DNA of 47,957 bases from Actinomadura mexicana (GCF_900188105.1 NZ_FZNP01000030.1:1-47957); one strand, 5' to 3'; positions 23,900 through 32,738 are shown, counted from the stretch's first letter. A program made the numbers and translations. The notes: a model not told the origin generated them from the sequence alone.

Positions 23900-24475
23900 T
23901 CAGAGCAGGAAGACGAGCATGGCGGCGACCGCCACGTCGATCACGCCGCAGGCTTCGGCGTAGGAGCGGGAGACGACCTTGTCGAGCTTCAGGTGGACGG
24001 CGTCCCACACTCCGTGCAGGAGCCAGCCGGCCGCCACCAGGTAGCGGCCGAGGTCGGGGTCCACCGCCAGGCCCACGAGGGCGATCGCACCGAAGCCGAG
24101 CATCCCCGCGGCCTGCGCCCCGAAGGTCGCCCGCCCGTCCGGCGTCCCGGCCACGGCGCCCCAGACGAGCAGCACCAGAGCGGTGGCCACGATGACGGCC
24201 GACAGCGGGACCACGTCCAGCAGGTCGATCGCGACGATGGCCACGACCAGGGACCCGACGGCGGGCCAGGACGCCCCGCGCCGGCCGATCCGGTCGAGGA
24301 TCAGGTACTCCAGGGGCAGCAGGAGCATCAGCTCGCCGAACCCGGACACCGCCTCGTCCAGATCGCCGAGACCGCCGCCCAGGATGAGCGCCGCGGCGGC
24401 GAGGGCCACCGCCGTGGGCCAGCGTCGCAGCAGCGCGCGGCCCCGGCCGCGGTGCGCGATCTCCTGTTCTTGCAC
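23900..24475 (-). CDS. Hypothetical membrane protein, six hydrophobic segments
   Basis: It is 191 aa from GTG at 24475 with the perfect site GAGGAGGAA. Hydrophobic segments include ALAAAALILGGG, LMLLLPLEYLILD, SLVVAIVAIDLLDVVPLSAVIVATALVLLVWG and AAGMLGFGAIALVGLAV. GRYLVAAGWLLHGVWDAVHLKL and a last C-terminal helix ending MLVFLL follow. I do not recognise the family. It is divergent from the sensor kinase gene, 154 bp apart, a typical place for a target of the kinase/regulator pair. This is inference. Confidence 0.75.
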   Translation of the reverse strand: MQEQEIAHRGRGRALLRRWPTAVALAAAALILGGGLGDLDEAVSGFGELMLLLPLEYLILDRIGRRGASWPAVGSLVVAIVAIDLLDVVPLSAVIVATALVLLVWGAVAGTPDGRATFGAQAAGMLGFGAIALVGLAVDPDLGRYLVAAGWLLHGVWDAVHLKLDKVVSRSYAEACGVIDVAVAAMLVFLL

Positions 24476-24629
24476 GGTGTTCCTCCTCGGGTGGGCGACG
24501 CCTCCACCCTGGGGCAGGGCGGATGTCCCCGGTAGTGACGGACCACCACGTGCGCGGATGACATCTGTCATGCGGATACCGGACAAACGACACCCTGCCC
24601 GGGAGGCCGTCCGCTGGAACAATGACGGC

Positions 24630-25796
24630 GTGCGCACAGGAGCCGACGAGACGGGGCTGGCGGGGTTCCGCCGCTACACCTGGTGGGCGGTGCCTGGCAC
24701 CAACGTGGGCGTCCTGATCCTCTTCACCGGCGAATGGATCCTGGACGGCGACGTGCCGATCCAGCCGCGCGCCTTCAGCGCCGCCGCGCTGGCGGTCGAG
24801 GCCGCGGCGGTCGTGGCCCTGCTGAACGCGCGGCTGTCGGCCGGTTCGCGGCCCCGTCCGCCCGCCGGCTGGCCGGCCGCCGGAGCGCTGGCCGCGCTCG
24901 TCCTCGCCGTCTGCCCCCTGGCCGTGCGCAACTACGGGCTGTGGCCGATCGCACCCGCGATCATGACGGCGGTCGCCGCGACCTACCTGGACCGCCGGCG
25001 CCGGCGCCGGCTGGTCGCCGGCGCGGTCCTGGCAGCGGCGCTGCCCGGCGGCGCCGTCAGCCTCCTGAGCGGGGACGGCGACCTGGCGTACGCCGCGCTG
25101 TTCCCACCCGGAATCACCGCGTTCGTCGTCTGGGCCATGCTCGGCCCCCTGTGGGCCTGGGACATCGCGGGACGGCTGGAGGAGGCGCGCCGCCTGTCGG
25201 CCGAACTCGCCGTCAAGGACGAGCGCCTCCGGTTCGCCGCCGACCTGCACGACATCCAGGGCCACCACCTGCAGGTCATCGCCCTGAAGAGCGAACTGGC
25301 CGCCCGGCTCGCCGGGACCGACCCGTCGCGGGCCGCCACCGAGATGCAGGACGTCCGGCAACTGGCGGCCGACGCGCTCCGCGACACCCGCGCGGTGGTC
25401 CTCGGCTACCGCCGCACCAGCCTGGACGACGAGATCGCCAACGCCACCCGGATCCTCGCCTCCGCCGGCATCGACGCCCGCACGACCGCGGAGCCCGCCG
25501 CCATCGGCGACACCGCCCGCCACCTTCTGGGCCTGGTGATGAGGGAGGCGACCACCAACCTCCTCCGCCACAGCCGGGCGCGCCTTGCCTTCGTCGACTA
25601 CCGCGTCACCGGCGGAGTCGCCCGCCTCCGGGTGGGCAACGACGGCGCGTCCGAGCCCGGCGACGCCCCCGGCACCGGCCTGCACGCCCTCGCCGACCGC
25701 TTGCGGGCCGCGGGCGGCGACCTCACCTGGACCCGCGACGCCGACCGCTTCGAACTCACGGCGTCACTGCCCGCCGGGAACGGCGAGGACCGATGA
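24630..25796 (+). CDS. Sensor histidine kinase, HisKA_3 (DesK/NarL-partner) type
   Basis: It is 388 aa from GTG at 24630. About five hydrophobic segments occupy residues 15-185, ending in WAMLGPLWAWDIAG. The dimerisation and phosphoacceptor region is LRFAADLHDIQGHHLQVI, with the acceptor His in DLHD. The HATPase domain has the N box REATTNLLRHS and GNDG and GTGLHALADRL loops. This is the DesK-like layout that senses membrane or envelope state. It overlaps the response-regulator gene by 4 nt (ATGA), so the pair is translationally coupled. Confidence 0.9.
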   Translation: MRTGADETGLAGFRRYTWWAVPGTNVGVLILFTGEWILDGDVPIQPRAFSAAALAVEAAAVVALLNARLSAGSRPRPPAGWPAAGALAALVLAVCPLAVRNYGLWPIAPAIMTAVAATYLDRRRRRRLVAGAVLAAALPGGAVSLLSGDGDLAYAALFPPGITAFVVWAMLGPLWAWDIAGRLEEARRLSAELAVKDERLRFAADLHDIQGHHLQVIALKSELAARLAGTDPSRAATEMQDVRQLAADALRDTRAVVLGYRRTSLDDEIANATRILASAGIDARTTAEPAAIGDTARHLLGLVMREATTNLLRHSRARLAFVDYRVTGGVARLRVGNDGASEPGDAPGTGLHALADRLRAAGGDLTWTRDADRFELTASLPAGNGEDR

Positions 25797-26395
25797 TCCG
25801 ACTTTTGATCGCCGACGACGAGGACCTGCTCCGCAGCGCCCTGGCCTCCCTCCTCGCGCTGGAGGACGACCTCGCGGTGGTCGCCGAGGCGTCCACCTCC
25901 ACCGACGCGGTCCGCCTGGCCCGCGAGCACACTCCGGACATCGCGGTCCTGGACCTGGAGATGCCGCCCGCCGACGGCCTGCGCGCCGCCGAGGAGATCA
26001 GGGCCGAACTGCCGACCCAGATCGTCCTGGTCACCCGGCACGCCCGTCCCGCCGTCCTGCGCCGCGCCCTGGCCGCCGGCGTTCGCGGCTTCGTCCCGAA
26101 GACGACCTCCGCGTCCAGGCTCGCGGAGATCATCCGCGACGTCGCCGCCGGCCGCCGCTACGTCGACCCCGACATCGCCGCGGCCGCCCTCACCGAGGAC
26201 GACTGCCCCCTCACCGACCGCGAACTGGAGGTCCTGCGCGCCGCCCGCACCGGAGCCTCGGTCAACGAGATCGCGGCCCAGGTCCACCTGGCCCCCGGCA
26301 CGGTCCGCAACTACCTCTCCACCGCGATGACCAAGCTCCAGGCCCCCACCCGCCACGCCGCCGCCCACCGGGCCTGGCAGCAGGGCTGGATCTGA
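25793..26395 (+). CDS. Response regulator, NarL/LuxR type (DesR-like)
   Basis: This 200-aa protein begins MIRLLIADDEDLLR. The receiver pocket has D9/D10 (ADDE), the phosphorylation site in AVLDLEMPPADG, T in LVTRHA and K in FVPKTTSASRL. A LuxR-type HTH closes the protein: LTDRELEVLRAARTGASVNEIAAQVHLAPGTVRNYLS. The stop of the kinase gene overlaps its start, so it is the cognate regulator. Targets may be the divergent membrane-protein gene at 23900 or genes outside the window. Confidence 0.92.
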   Translation: MIRLLIADDEDLLRSALASLLALEDDLAVVAEASTSTDAVRLAREHTPDIAVLDLEMPPADGLRAAEEIRAELPTQIVLVTRHARPAVLRRALAAGVRGFVPKTTSASRLAEIIRDVAAGRRYVDPDIAAAALTEDDCPLTDRELEVLRAARTGASVNEIAAQVHLAPGTVRNYLSTAMTKLQAPTRHAAAHRAWQQGWI

Positions 26396-26493
26396 CGCAC
26401 GGTTCGATCGCCCGGGCCGTGGACGTTCCGCGTCGACCGGCACCACCCGCGCATCCCGGCCGGCCCCCGGTCCGCTCCCCGGCACCTACGTCT

Positions 26494-26677
26494 GCGGGTG
26501 GGGACGGGATGGTCGGCTATTGGAGCGCCTTCGCCCGCTCCGGCGACCCGAACCACCGGGGGCGCGCCGCGCTGGCGGCCCGGCACCGCGCCGCTGAGCC
26601 TCGCGCCGGGAGCGATCCGGACCGTGGGCGCCGCGGCGGAGCACCACTGCGGGTTCTGGAGGACGACGGCCCGGTGA
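26494..26677 (+). pseudogene. Frameshifted C-terminal remnant of a carboxylesterase
   Basis: MVGYWSAFARSGDPNH (from 26509) is the conserved C-terminal segment of type-B carboxylesterases. After a frameshift near 26565-26590 the next part continues in another frame as PLSLAPGAIRTVGAAAEHHCGFW (26591-26662) to the TGA at 26675-26677. That matches the last segment of the same family. The remaining ~450 residues are missing. It fills the gap between two response-regulator genes, so a sizeable deletion happened here. Confidence 0.75.
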
Positions 26678-26812
26678 CCGCGGCACCGCTCCCGGCGGCG
26701 AGACCCCGCCGGGGCGCGCGTGCGCGCTGCGATGATGGGCGGACCGCCGGCGGCGGGACCCGACCCGGCCGGGGGTCCGGGGCCGTGCCCGGCCCGCCCC
26801 GAGGGAGCCGCC

Positions 26813-27478
26813 ATGACGATCAAGGTGCTCGTCGCCGACGACCAGGACCTGGTCCGGGCCGGGTTCTGCATGATCATCGACGCCCGTGAGGATCTGGAGG
26901 TCGTCGGCGAGGCGGGCGACGGCGAGCAGGCCGTCCGGGAGGCCGCCCGGCTGCGCCCCGACGTCGTCCTGATGGACGTGCGGATGCCCGGTACCGACGG
27001 CATCGCCGCCACCCGGCGGATCACCGCCGCGGCGGACCCGCCCAAGGTCATCATCCTGACCACGTTCGACCTGGACGAGCCGCTCTACGCCGCGCTGCGG
27101 GCCGGGGCGAGCGGCTTCCTGCTCAAGGACGTGCGCCCGCCGGAACTGGCCGACGCCGTCAGGGTGGTCTCCCGGGGCGAGGCGCTGCTCGCCCCGACCG
27201 TGACGCGCCGGCTCCTCGACCGGTTCGTGGCCGTCCAGCCGGCCGAACCCGTCCGGCCCGGACGGCTGTCGGAACTGACGGACCGCGAGGCGGAGGTGCT
27301 CGCGCTGGTCGCCCGGGCCGCCTCCAACGCCGAGATCGCCGGATATCTGTCCCTCGCCGAGGCGACCGTGAAGACCCACGTCTCGTCCGTCCTGCGCAAG
27401 CTCGGCGCCCGCGACCGCGTGCACGCCGTCGTGATGGCCTACGACCTCGGTATCGTCCGCCCCCGCCCCTCACCCTGA
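26813..27478 (+). CDS. Response regulator, NarL/LuxR type, orphan
   Basis: This 221-aa protein begins MTIKVLVADDQDLVRAGF, with GAGGGAGCC before the ATG. The receiver has the phosphoacceptor in VVLMDVRMPGTDG, T in ILTTFD and K in GFLLKDVRPPELA. The HTH is LTDREAEVLALVARAASNAEIA through ATVKTHVSSVLRKLG. Usually such a gene follows its histidine-kinase gene; here an esterase remnant lies directly upstream. The kinase has been lost, is elsewhere, or the upstream DesK-like kinase serves both. Confidence 0.92.
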   Translation: MTIKVLVADDQDLVRAGFCMIIDAREDLEVVGEAGDGEQAVREAARLRPDVVLMDVRMPGTDGIAATRRITAAADPPKVIILTTFDLDEPLYAALRAGASGFLLKDVRPPELADAVRVVSRGEALLAPTVTRRLLDRFVAVQPAEPVRPGRLSELTDREAEVLALVARAASNAEIAGYLSLAEATVKTHVSSVLRKLGARDRVHAVVMAYDLGIVRPRPSP

Positions 27479-27584
27479 AGTCGCATCCGCAGAACCCCTC
27501 GCGCGGCCGAGGCCCCGCGGGACCGCGGCGCCCTAGCCTGATCACAGGAAGTGAGAACGTCATCACGAAGGGCAGGCGGGTTTC

Positions 27585-27806
27585 ATGTTCAGGTCACGGC
27601 GGGTGCACGAGGACGAAGCGTGGGAAGGCGTCGTCGCCGGCAAGTCCCGCAACATGCCGGACGGGTCGAATCTCTACCACTACCTCAAGGTCACCTTCAC
27701 CGACGGCAAGACCGGGAAGGTCCGCGTCGAAGGGCCCCTCTGGGAGTCGGTGACCCCCGGCGACCGGATCGTCAAGCGGGCCGGATCCGACCCCGTCAAG
27801 AAGTAG
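27585..27806 (+). CDS. Small conserved actinobacterial protein (73 aa)
   Basis: This 73-aa soluble protein has VHEDEAWEGVVAGKSRNMPDG, LYHYLKVTFTDGKTGKVRVEGPLWESV and GDRIVKRAGSDP. It reads as a small beta-barrel of DUF7489-like type found in several actinomycetes. GGGCAGGCGG precedes the ATG. No function is known. It stands between a regulator gene and a DHFR-like gene with about 60 bp on the downstream side. Confidence 0.75.
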   Translation: MFRSRRVHEDEAWEGVVAGKSRNMPDGSNLYHYLKVTFTDGKTGKVRVEGPLWESVTPGDRIVKRAGSDPVKK

Positions 27807-27864
27807 CGGCAGCGGGCTCCGCGCCGCCTCGGCCGTCCCCACGATCGATCACCGGAGGAACCGG

Positions 27865-28395
27865 ATGCGCAAGGTCGTGCTCTACCACCTGATGTCGCTG
27901 GACGGGGTCGCCCACGAGGACGGCGACTGGCTCGCCGACGACGGTCCCCAACTGGTCGACTACCTCGAACGGGTCATCGCCGCACAGGACGACGTCCTGC
28001 TGGGGCGCGGAACGTACGACTACTGGGTCGGGCAGTGGCCCGGGTCGGACTTCCAGCCGTTCGCCGACTTCATCAACGGCACCCACAAGCACGTCGCCAC
28101 CTCCAGCGCGTTCAGTAGGGAATGGGCGAACTCCACCCGAGTCACCACCGACGTCCACGACTACGTCACCGCCATGAAGCAGGAGCCCGGCGGCGACATC
28201 GGGCTCCACGGCAGCATCGAACTGGCCCGCTCGCTGCTGCGGGCCCGACTCGTCGACGAGTTGCGCCTGGTCGTCGCCCCGTCCGTGGTCGGACACGGCA
28301 GGCGGGTGTTCGACGGAGATCGCGTCCAGTCGTGGAGGCTGGCCGAAGTCGAGCGGGGCAAGAACGGCACGCTGTTCCTGGACTACAGCCGCTGA
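27865..28395 (+). CDS. Dihydrofolate reductase family protein (RibD C-terminal-like)
   Basis: It is 176 aa with CGGAGGAACCGG before the ATG. MRKVVLYHLMSLDGVAHEDG at the start and LLGRGTYDYWVGQWPG, then GDIGLHGSIELARSLLRARLVDELRLVVAPSVVG, are typical of the YyaP/RibD C-terminal reductase-like group. The group uses NADPH in its characterised members, but most actinomycete copies have no known substrate. The last 13 bp overlap the 3' end of the convergent YwaF-like gene. Confidence 0.9.
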   Translation: MRKVVLYHLMSLDGVAHEDGDWLADDGPQLVDYLERVIAAQDDVLLGRGTYDYWVGQWPGSDFQPFADFINGTHKHVATSSAFSREWANSTRVTTDVHDYVTAMKQEPGGDIGLHGSIELARSLLRARLVDELRLVVAPSVVGHGRRVFDGDRVQSWRLAEVERGKNGTLFLDYSR

Positions 28396-29132
28396 CGGGA
28401 CGCCCCGGCGGACCGGCCCGTGCGGGTCCACGGCCAGGTGATCAGAGCCCAGCCGAGCAGGATGGCCACCGCCTCGACCAGCACGTACCAGGGCCAGGGG
28501 CCCATCACGTCCAGGACGGAACCGGTGCCGGGCTTGGCGTTGAGGTACCCGTAGTTCGTCCCGGCGCTCAGGTTGAAGACGAACGTGGCGACGGCCCACG
28601 CCAGGGTGACGGCGACCGCGAACCCGTAGTCGCCCCAGCCCGGCCGCATCCCGAGCCCCCAGGTCAGGTACACCGCGGACCACACGATCATCAGGTGCAT
28701 CCCGAAGAAGCCCAGATAGTCGATACCGGGGTAGTCCGCGCCGTTGAGCGCCGGGGTGAGCAGGGCCTGCACCGACAGGGTGAGGCCCCAGAAGTACGTC
28801 AGCGCGAACCATCGCCGGCCGAGTGTCCACAGCGCGCCGACCGAGGCCGGCCAGGCCACGTCGCACAGCTGGAGAGGCAGCGAGCCTCCGATCCGCCACT
28901 GCCCGGGGAGCAGCGCGTGGACCTGCGTGCCGATCATCACGTACACGATCGCCAGCGCGTACGCCCTGCCGAAGCCCCGCGCCTGGCCGCCGAACCCCGC
29001 GCCCGGCTCCGCCTCCGCCCGCTGGGCGCGGCCGACGAGCACGAGGCCGGCGCAGCCGACCGCGAACAGCCCGAGCGCCGCCCAGTGCGAGGGCCCGTAC
29101 GCGGTGAAGCGGCCGGCGACGGTCAGCGGCAT
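28383..29132 (-). CDS. TIGR02206/YwaF family integral membrane protein
   Basis: This 249-aa protein has about seven membrane helices. Conserved features are the opening AYGPSHWAALGLFAVG, LPLQLCDVAWP in the middle, GLTLSVQALLTPAL, FFGMHLMIVWSAVYLTWG and TNYGYLNAKPGTGS near the C-terminus. Those match the TIGR02206 (YwaF-like) family, whose function is unresolved. The ATG start has no strong ribosome site. Its 3' end overlaps the reductase gene by 13 bp. A PPK2 gene lies 49 bp upstream on the same strand. Confidence 0.88.
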   Translation of the reverse strand: MPLTVAGRFTAYGPSHWAALGLFAVGCAGLVLVGRAQRAEAEPGAGFGGQARGFGRAYALAIVYVMIGTQVHALLPGQWRIGGSLPLQLCDVAWPASVGALWTLGRRWFALTYFWGLTLSVQALLTPALNGADYPGIDYLGFFGMHLMIVWSAVYLTWGLGMRPGWGDYGFAVAVTLAWAVATFVFNLSAGTNYGYLNAKPGTGSVLDVMGPWPWYVLVEAVAILLGWALITWPWTRTGRSAGASRQRL

Positions 29133-29181
29133 GCGGCGATGCCCACCGGACCGGCGGAGGCTCGCCGCACGCGGACCGCCG

Positions 29182-29982
29182 TCATCGGAGCAGGGCCGAG
29201 TGGTCGGGGACGTAGGTCTGCATGTCGCGCGGCGGCCGCTCGTAGCCCTTCGGCGGCGGCCGCTCGGGGAGCCGCGGCCGCGGCGGCTCCACCGTGCGGT
29301 AGGGGATCGTCGACAGCAGGTGAGCGATCATGTTGATCCGTGCGCGCCGCTTGTCGTCGCTGTCCACGACGTACCAGGGCGCTTCGGGAATGTCGGTGTG
29401 CACGAACATCTCGTCCTTGGCGCGGGAGTAGTCCTCCCAGCGGGTGATGGACTCCATGTCCATCGGCGACAGTTTCCACCGCCGCATCGGGTCGGCCAGG
29501 CGGCCGCGGAAACGGCGCTCCTGCTCGGCGTCGCTCACGGAGAACCAGTACTTGCGCAGGAGGAGCCCGTCCTCGACCAGCAGCCGCTCGAAGATGGGGC
29601 ACTGGTGCAGGAAGCGCGTGTACTCCTGCTTGGAGCAGAAGCCCATGACGCGCTCGACGCCCGCCCGGTTGTACCAGGAACGGTCGAACAGGACGATCTC
29701 CCCGGCGGCGGGCAGATGCTCGGCGTAGCGCTGGAAGTACCACTGGGTGCGCTCGCGGTCGGTCGGGACGGGCAGCGCGACGATCCGGGCGACGCGGGGA
29801 TTGAGGTGCTCGGTGACCCGCTTGATCGTGCTGCCCTTGCCGGCGGCGTCCCGTCCCTCGAACACCACGACGACGCGGGCGCCTTCGCTGCGCACCCACT
29901 CCTGGAGATTCACCAACTCCGACTGGAGGCGGGCCAGCTCCGGCTCGTACACGCGCCGGGGCAGCCGCTTGACCTTGCTCAT
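29182..29982 (-). CDS. ppk2: Polyphosphate kinase 2 family
   Basis: It is 266 aa from ATG at 29982 (AGGAA site). Walker A is GRDAAGKGST (43-52), Walker B and lid include VLFDRSWYNRAGVERVMGF, and RWKLSPMDMES and YVVDSDDKRRAR follow. These match class PPK2 enzymes, which interconvert polyphosphate and nucleoside phosphates. The segment order is that of the one-domain PPK2. Direction (polyphosphate-driven NDP phosphorylation or polyP synthesis) is not predicted here. It lies downstream of the P-loop kinase gene (about 118 bp) on the same strand. Confidence 0.92.
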   Translation of the reverse strand: MSKVKRLPRRVYEPELARLQSELVNLQEWVRSEGARVVVVFEGRDAAGKGSTIKRVTEHLNPRVARIVALPVPTDRERTQWYFQRYAEHLPAAGEIVLFDRSWYNRAGVERVMGFCSKQEYTRFLHQCPIFERLLVEDGLLLRKYWFSVSDAEQERRFRGRLADPMRRWKLSPMDMESITRWEDYSRAKDEMFVHTDIPEAPWYVVDSDDKRRARINMIAHLLSTIPYRTVEPPRPRLPERPPPKGYERPPRDMQTYVPDHSALLR

Positions 29983-30100
29983 GGGGAGGTTCCTACCCAG
30001 GGGGACGCCCTGTCCGCCGTCCCGCATGCGGCGCGTGCCCCGGCGGGAAGGTGCCCACCACACCCGCCCGGCCCCGCCATGCGTCCGACGCCGTGGCCAC

Positions 30101-30772
30101 CTATCGCTCAAGGCCGAACGCCGCGGAGACCCGCCGGGCGAGGTCTTCCTCGGTGACCGCGGGGTCCACCCTGAGCCCGGTCAGGTCCAGGTCCCGGGTC
30201 TGCTCGGTGAGCCGGTCGGTGAACATCGCGTCGCGCTGGAGCAGGTTCCGCAACGCTTGCCGCGGGTCACCGGTCTTGGCGATGAACCCCCACGCCGTGC
30301 CGCCGCGGCCGTCGAAGACCGCCTGGCGAAACCCGGGGGTGGGCAGCAGCCACACGGCGTGGTCCGTCTCGGTGAGCAGGGGCCGGACGAGCTCGGGCAG
30401 CAGCCGGAACCCCTCGGCCAGCACCGGCCGGTCGGCGGGAAGGGCGAGAAGGTCCTCGACGATCAGATCGAACCCCTCGCCCCGGTACCAGTGGAAGGTG
30501 TCGAGCATCTCGCGGGGGCTTCTGGCCACCCACCGCTCATCCATGTCCATGGCCGCGAACCCGCGCAGGTAAGGAGCCCGTTCCCCTGGCATGCGGCGCG
30601 CGTGGTCGGGCATCACCGCGTCGGTGTCGTACAGATGCATCCCGTACCGGTGGGCGATGTGCCGGGCGATGGTGGACTTTCCTGCCCCGCTGCCGCCGCC
30701 GATCCAGAAGACGTGCCGTAGACGCTCCCGTGCGACGTCGGGGTGAGCCCCTTCGGTCAAGGCGGAGTCCAT
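30101..30772 (-). CDS. P-loop kinase-like NTPase
   Basis: This 223-aa protein has Walker A GGGSGAGKST (25-34) after RLRHVFWIG. Next come DTDAVMPDHARRMPG, DLIVEDLLALPADRPVLAEGFRL and a C-terminal LID-like region with Arg residues. The layout resembles small kinases of the shikimate/gluconate/polynucleotide-kinase type, but the substrate cannot be fixed. Upstream on the same strand lies rtcB (174-bp gap), so a role in 5'-OH RNA end processing is conceivable. The TMEM/YwaF and PPK2 genes follow downstream. Confidence 0.8.
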   Translation of the reverse strand: MDSALTEGAHPDVARERLRHVFWIGGGSGAGKSTIARHIAHRYGMHLYDTDAVMPDHARRMPGERAPYLRGFAAMDMDERWVARSPREMLDTFHWYRGEGFDLIVEDLLALPADRPVLAEGFRLLPELVRPLLTETDHAVWLLPTPGFRQAVFDGRGGTAWGFIAKTGDPRQALRNLLQRDAMFTDRLTEQTRDLDLTGLRVDPAVTEEDLARRVSAAFGLER

Positions 30773-30946
30773 TCGTCGGCTCCTCGCGAGTGCCTATCGG
30801 CAGTCCCACCGCTGCTGCGGCGTTCGGCAATCTGGCAGAGGCCAGCGTACTGACGGGCGATCCTGCTCCAGGGGTACCCGCTGACGCGCGTTGCCGTCCG
30901 GAACTGGGCTCCTGGTGCCGCCCGGACGGCCGGGCCGCCCGGCGGG

Positions 30947-32458
30947 TCATCCCTTGACGGTCAGTAGCGGCCGCAGCTCGACCACCGGGTCCGCGACGCC
31001 GGCCCGTCCGAGGCTGGTCACGACGGGGCCGATGTCCTTGTACACCCACGGCGCCTCCTGCTTGAGGTCGCGCCGCCAAGCGGCCATGACGTCCGCGCGG
31101 CGGGTGACCGCGGGGTCGCGGTGGTCGAGGGGCGTGACCACGCGGAACTCGGCGAGGAACGCGTCGAGTTCCGCGTCGCCGGCCCGGGACGCGGCTCCAC
31201 GCGGAACGCGGCGGCCGGCGCCGTGGCACGCGCTCGCCAGCGTCCGCGGGTTGCCGTGCCCGCGCAGCACGTGGCTGGCCGCCCCCATCGACCCGGGCAC
31301 GATCACCGGCTCGCCCCACATCCCGTACGGCCCACCCGCCATCTCCGCGTACCCGCCCGCAGGCGTGGCGCCCTTGCGGTGCACCACCGACCCGTCGTCG
31401 TGCCGCCACAGCAAATTGTGGGGGGCGTCGTAGACCAGGTCGCCGGTGAGGTCACCGCACTCCGCGGCGAGCCCCTGGCGCATCATGAGCGAGAGGAAGA
31501 ACCGGTTGCCGACCGCGAAGTTCGCGGCATTGCCGAACGCGTCGAGATAGCGCCGCAGCGCCCGCTCGTTCCGCTCCCCGGAGAGGATCGGAAGGATCTT
31601 GTTGTCCGGCATCGGGACGGACGCCGGCCACGCCTTCCGCGCCTGCTCCAGGCCGTCGGAGTTCGCCTGGTGCCCCAGCGACAGTGAGCCGCTGTGCACC
31701 ATCAGCACGACCTGGCCGAGCTCGAACCCCCAGGCGTAGGCGGCCTGCCGGTCGTGGACCGACGCGACGTACTGCAGCTCGGCGAAGTGGTTGCCGCCGC
31801 CGACGCTGCCGATGATGCTGTCGTAGCTGGTGCCGCCCGCACTGTCGATCCAGTCGCGGAACGGCTCGGCGGTCGTGGTCGGGTACCGCTCGCCGTGGAT
31901 CCGGCCCGGCCGCCCGTCCTCGGGCCGGTGCTGCGACCAGATTCCGTTCGCCGGATCCCCCGGGACCCCGAGCAGGCCGGGCAGCCCGTCGCGGAGCAGG
32001 GCCTCCCGCTGGACCCCCGACAGCGCGATCCGCCGGCCGCCCTCGAAGAACAGGTGGCGCAGGCGGCCTTCCAGGGCGTCCAGCCGGGGACGGACCTGGT
32101 CGACGGTGAGCGAGGTCGTCTCCAGGCGCATGCCGCAGTTGATGTCGTTGCCGACCGCCTGCGGGATCAGCGCACCGCTGGTCCGCAGCACGGTGCCGAT
32201 CGGGATCCCGGCACCTTTGTGGAGGTCCGGGGTGAGCGCGACGCGGTCGATACTCGCGCCCTCGTGCCCGGTCGCGTCGGCGAGCCGCGCCAGTGTGTCG
32301 GCGGTCTGGAGCACGGTGAGGACCTCCTCGACCGCGCTGGGCTCTATCGGCACGTCGGCACCGGCGCAGATGTCGACGGGGATGTCCCACCGGTTGGGGA
32401 GACGGAGCCAGTCGTCGTGGTCACGAACGAGGCGCGGGTCTTGCGGGAGCGCGGTCAT
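30947..32458 (-). CDS. rtcB: RtcB-type RNA ligase (RNA 3'-phosphate/5'-OH ligase)
   Basis: It is 503 aa from ATG at 32458 with AAGGAAGAG just upstream. The Mn-binding core is recognisable: TPDLHKGAGIPIGTV, GNDINCGMRLE, GGGNHF, VHSGSLSLGHQ and, near the C-terminus, CHGAGRRVPR with the guanylylated His. RtcB joins 3'-phosphate (or 2',3'-cyclic phosphate) RNA to 5'-OH RNA with GTP, in tRNA or rRNA repair. The usual HSGSRG is HSGSLS here, a small deviation. No archease, RtcA, Ro or RtcR gene is visible. The P-loop kinase is next downstream. Confidence 0.93.
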   Translation of the reverse strand: MTALPQDPRLVRDHDDWLRLPNRWDIPVDICAGADVPIEPSAVEEVLTVLQTADTLARLADATGHEGASIDRVALTPDLHKGAGIPIGTVLRTSGALIPQAVGNDINCGMRLETTSLTVDQVRPRLDALEGRLRHLFFEGGRRIALSGVQREALLRDGLPGLLGVPGDPANGIWSQHRPEDGRPGRIHGERYPTTTAEPFRDWIDSAGGTSYDSIIGSVGGGNHFAELQYVASVHDRQAAYAWGFELGQVVLMVHSGSLSLGHQANSDGLEQARKAWPASVPMPDNKILPILSGERNERALRRYLDAFGNAANFAVGNRFFLSLMMRQGLAAECGDLTGDLVYDAPHNLLWRHDDGSVVHRKGATPAGGYAEMAGGPYGMWGEPVIVPGSMGAASHVLRGHGNPRTLASACHGAGRRVPRGAASRAGDAELDAFLAEFRVVTPLDHRDPAVTRRADVMAAWRRDLKQEAPWVYKDIGPVVTSLGRAGVADPVVELRPLLTVKG

Positions 32459-32710
32459 GGGCTCTTCCTTGGTGGCTGCTGGATTTCGGGCATGGCTCAC
32501 ACACGTGATCGTCCATAGAGCGGACGCACGGGACATCGCTCGGTAGGCGATGGAATCCCCGGGGTTCAGCAGCCGCGAGGTGCAACGAACACTAGCCGTG
32601 GCCCGGCGGCCCGGCCAACCGAATATGTCCACGGCCCGCGTCCCGGGATCGCCCTGCTCCTCGGGCCGGTGTGACCGACTTCTCCGGGGCCGCTCCCGGC
32701 GGCATGCGAA
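32459..32710. other. rtcB upstream region, no gene found
   Basis: About 250 bp between the rtcB start and the hairpin at 32711. There is a palindromic-looking GGGGATTCC/CCCCGGGG stretch and a Gly/Arg-poor open frame, but no coding signal. I searched by eye for a tRNA-like or Y-RNA module as in Rtc operons and did not find a T-arm. Promoter elements are not clear. Confidence 0.4.
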
Positions 32711-32738
32711 CGGCGGGGAGGGGTGAACCTCCCCGCCG
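32711..32738 (-). terminator. Terminator hairpin after the DMT-like permease gene
   Basis: CGGCGGGGAGG pairs perfectly (11 bp) with CCTCCCCGCCG around a 6-nt loop. It starts 6 bp beyond the permease stop on the minus strand. It has no T-run, as is common in GC-rich actinomycetes. Confidence 0.8.

Noticed and set aside
32459..32640. tRNA-like or Y-RNA module upstream of rtcB
   Set aside because: No T-arm (GTTCRANNC with paired stem) or cloverleaf could be built.
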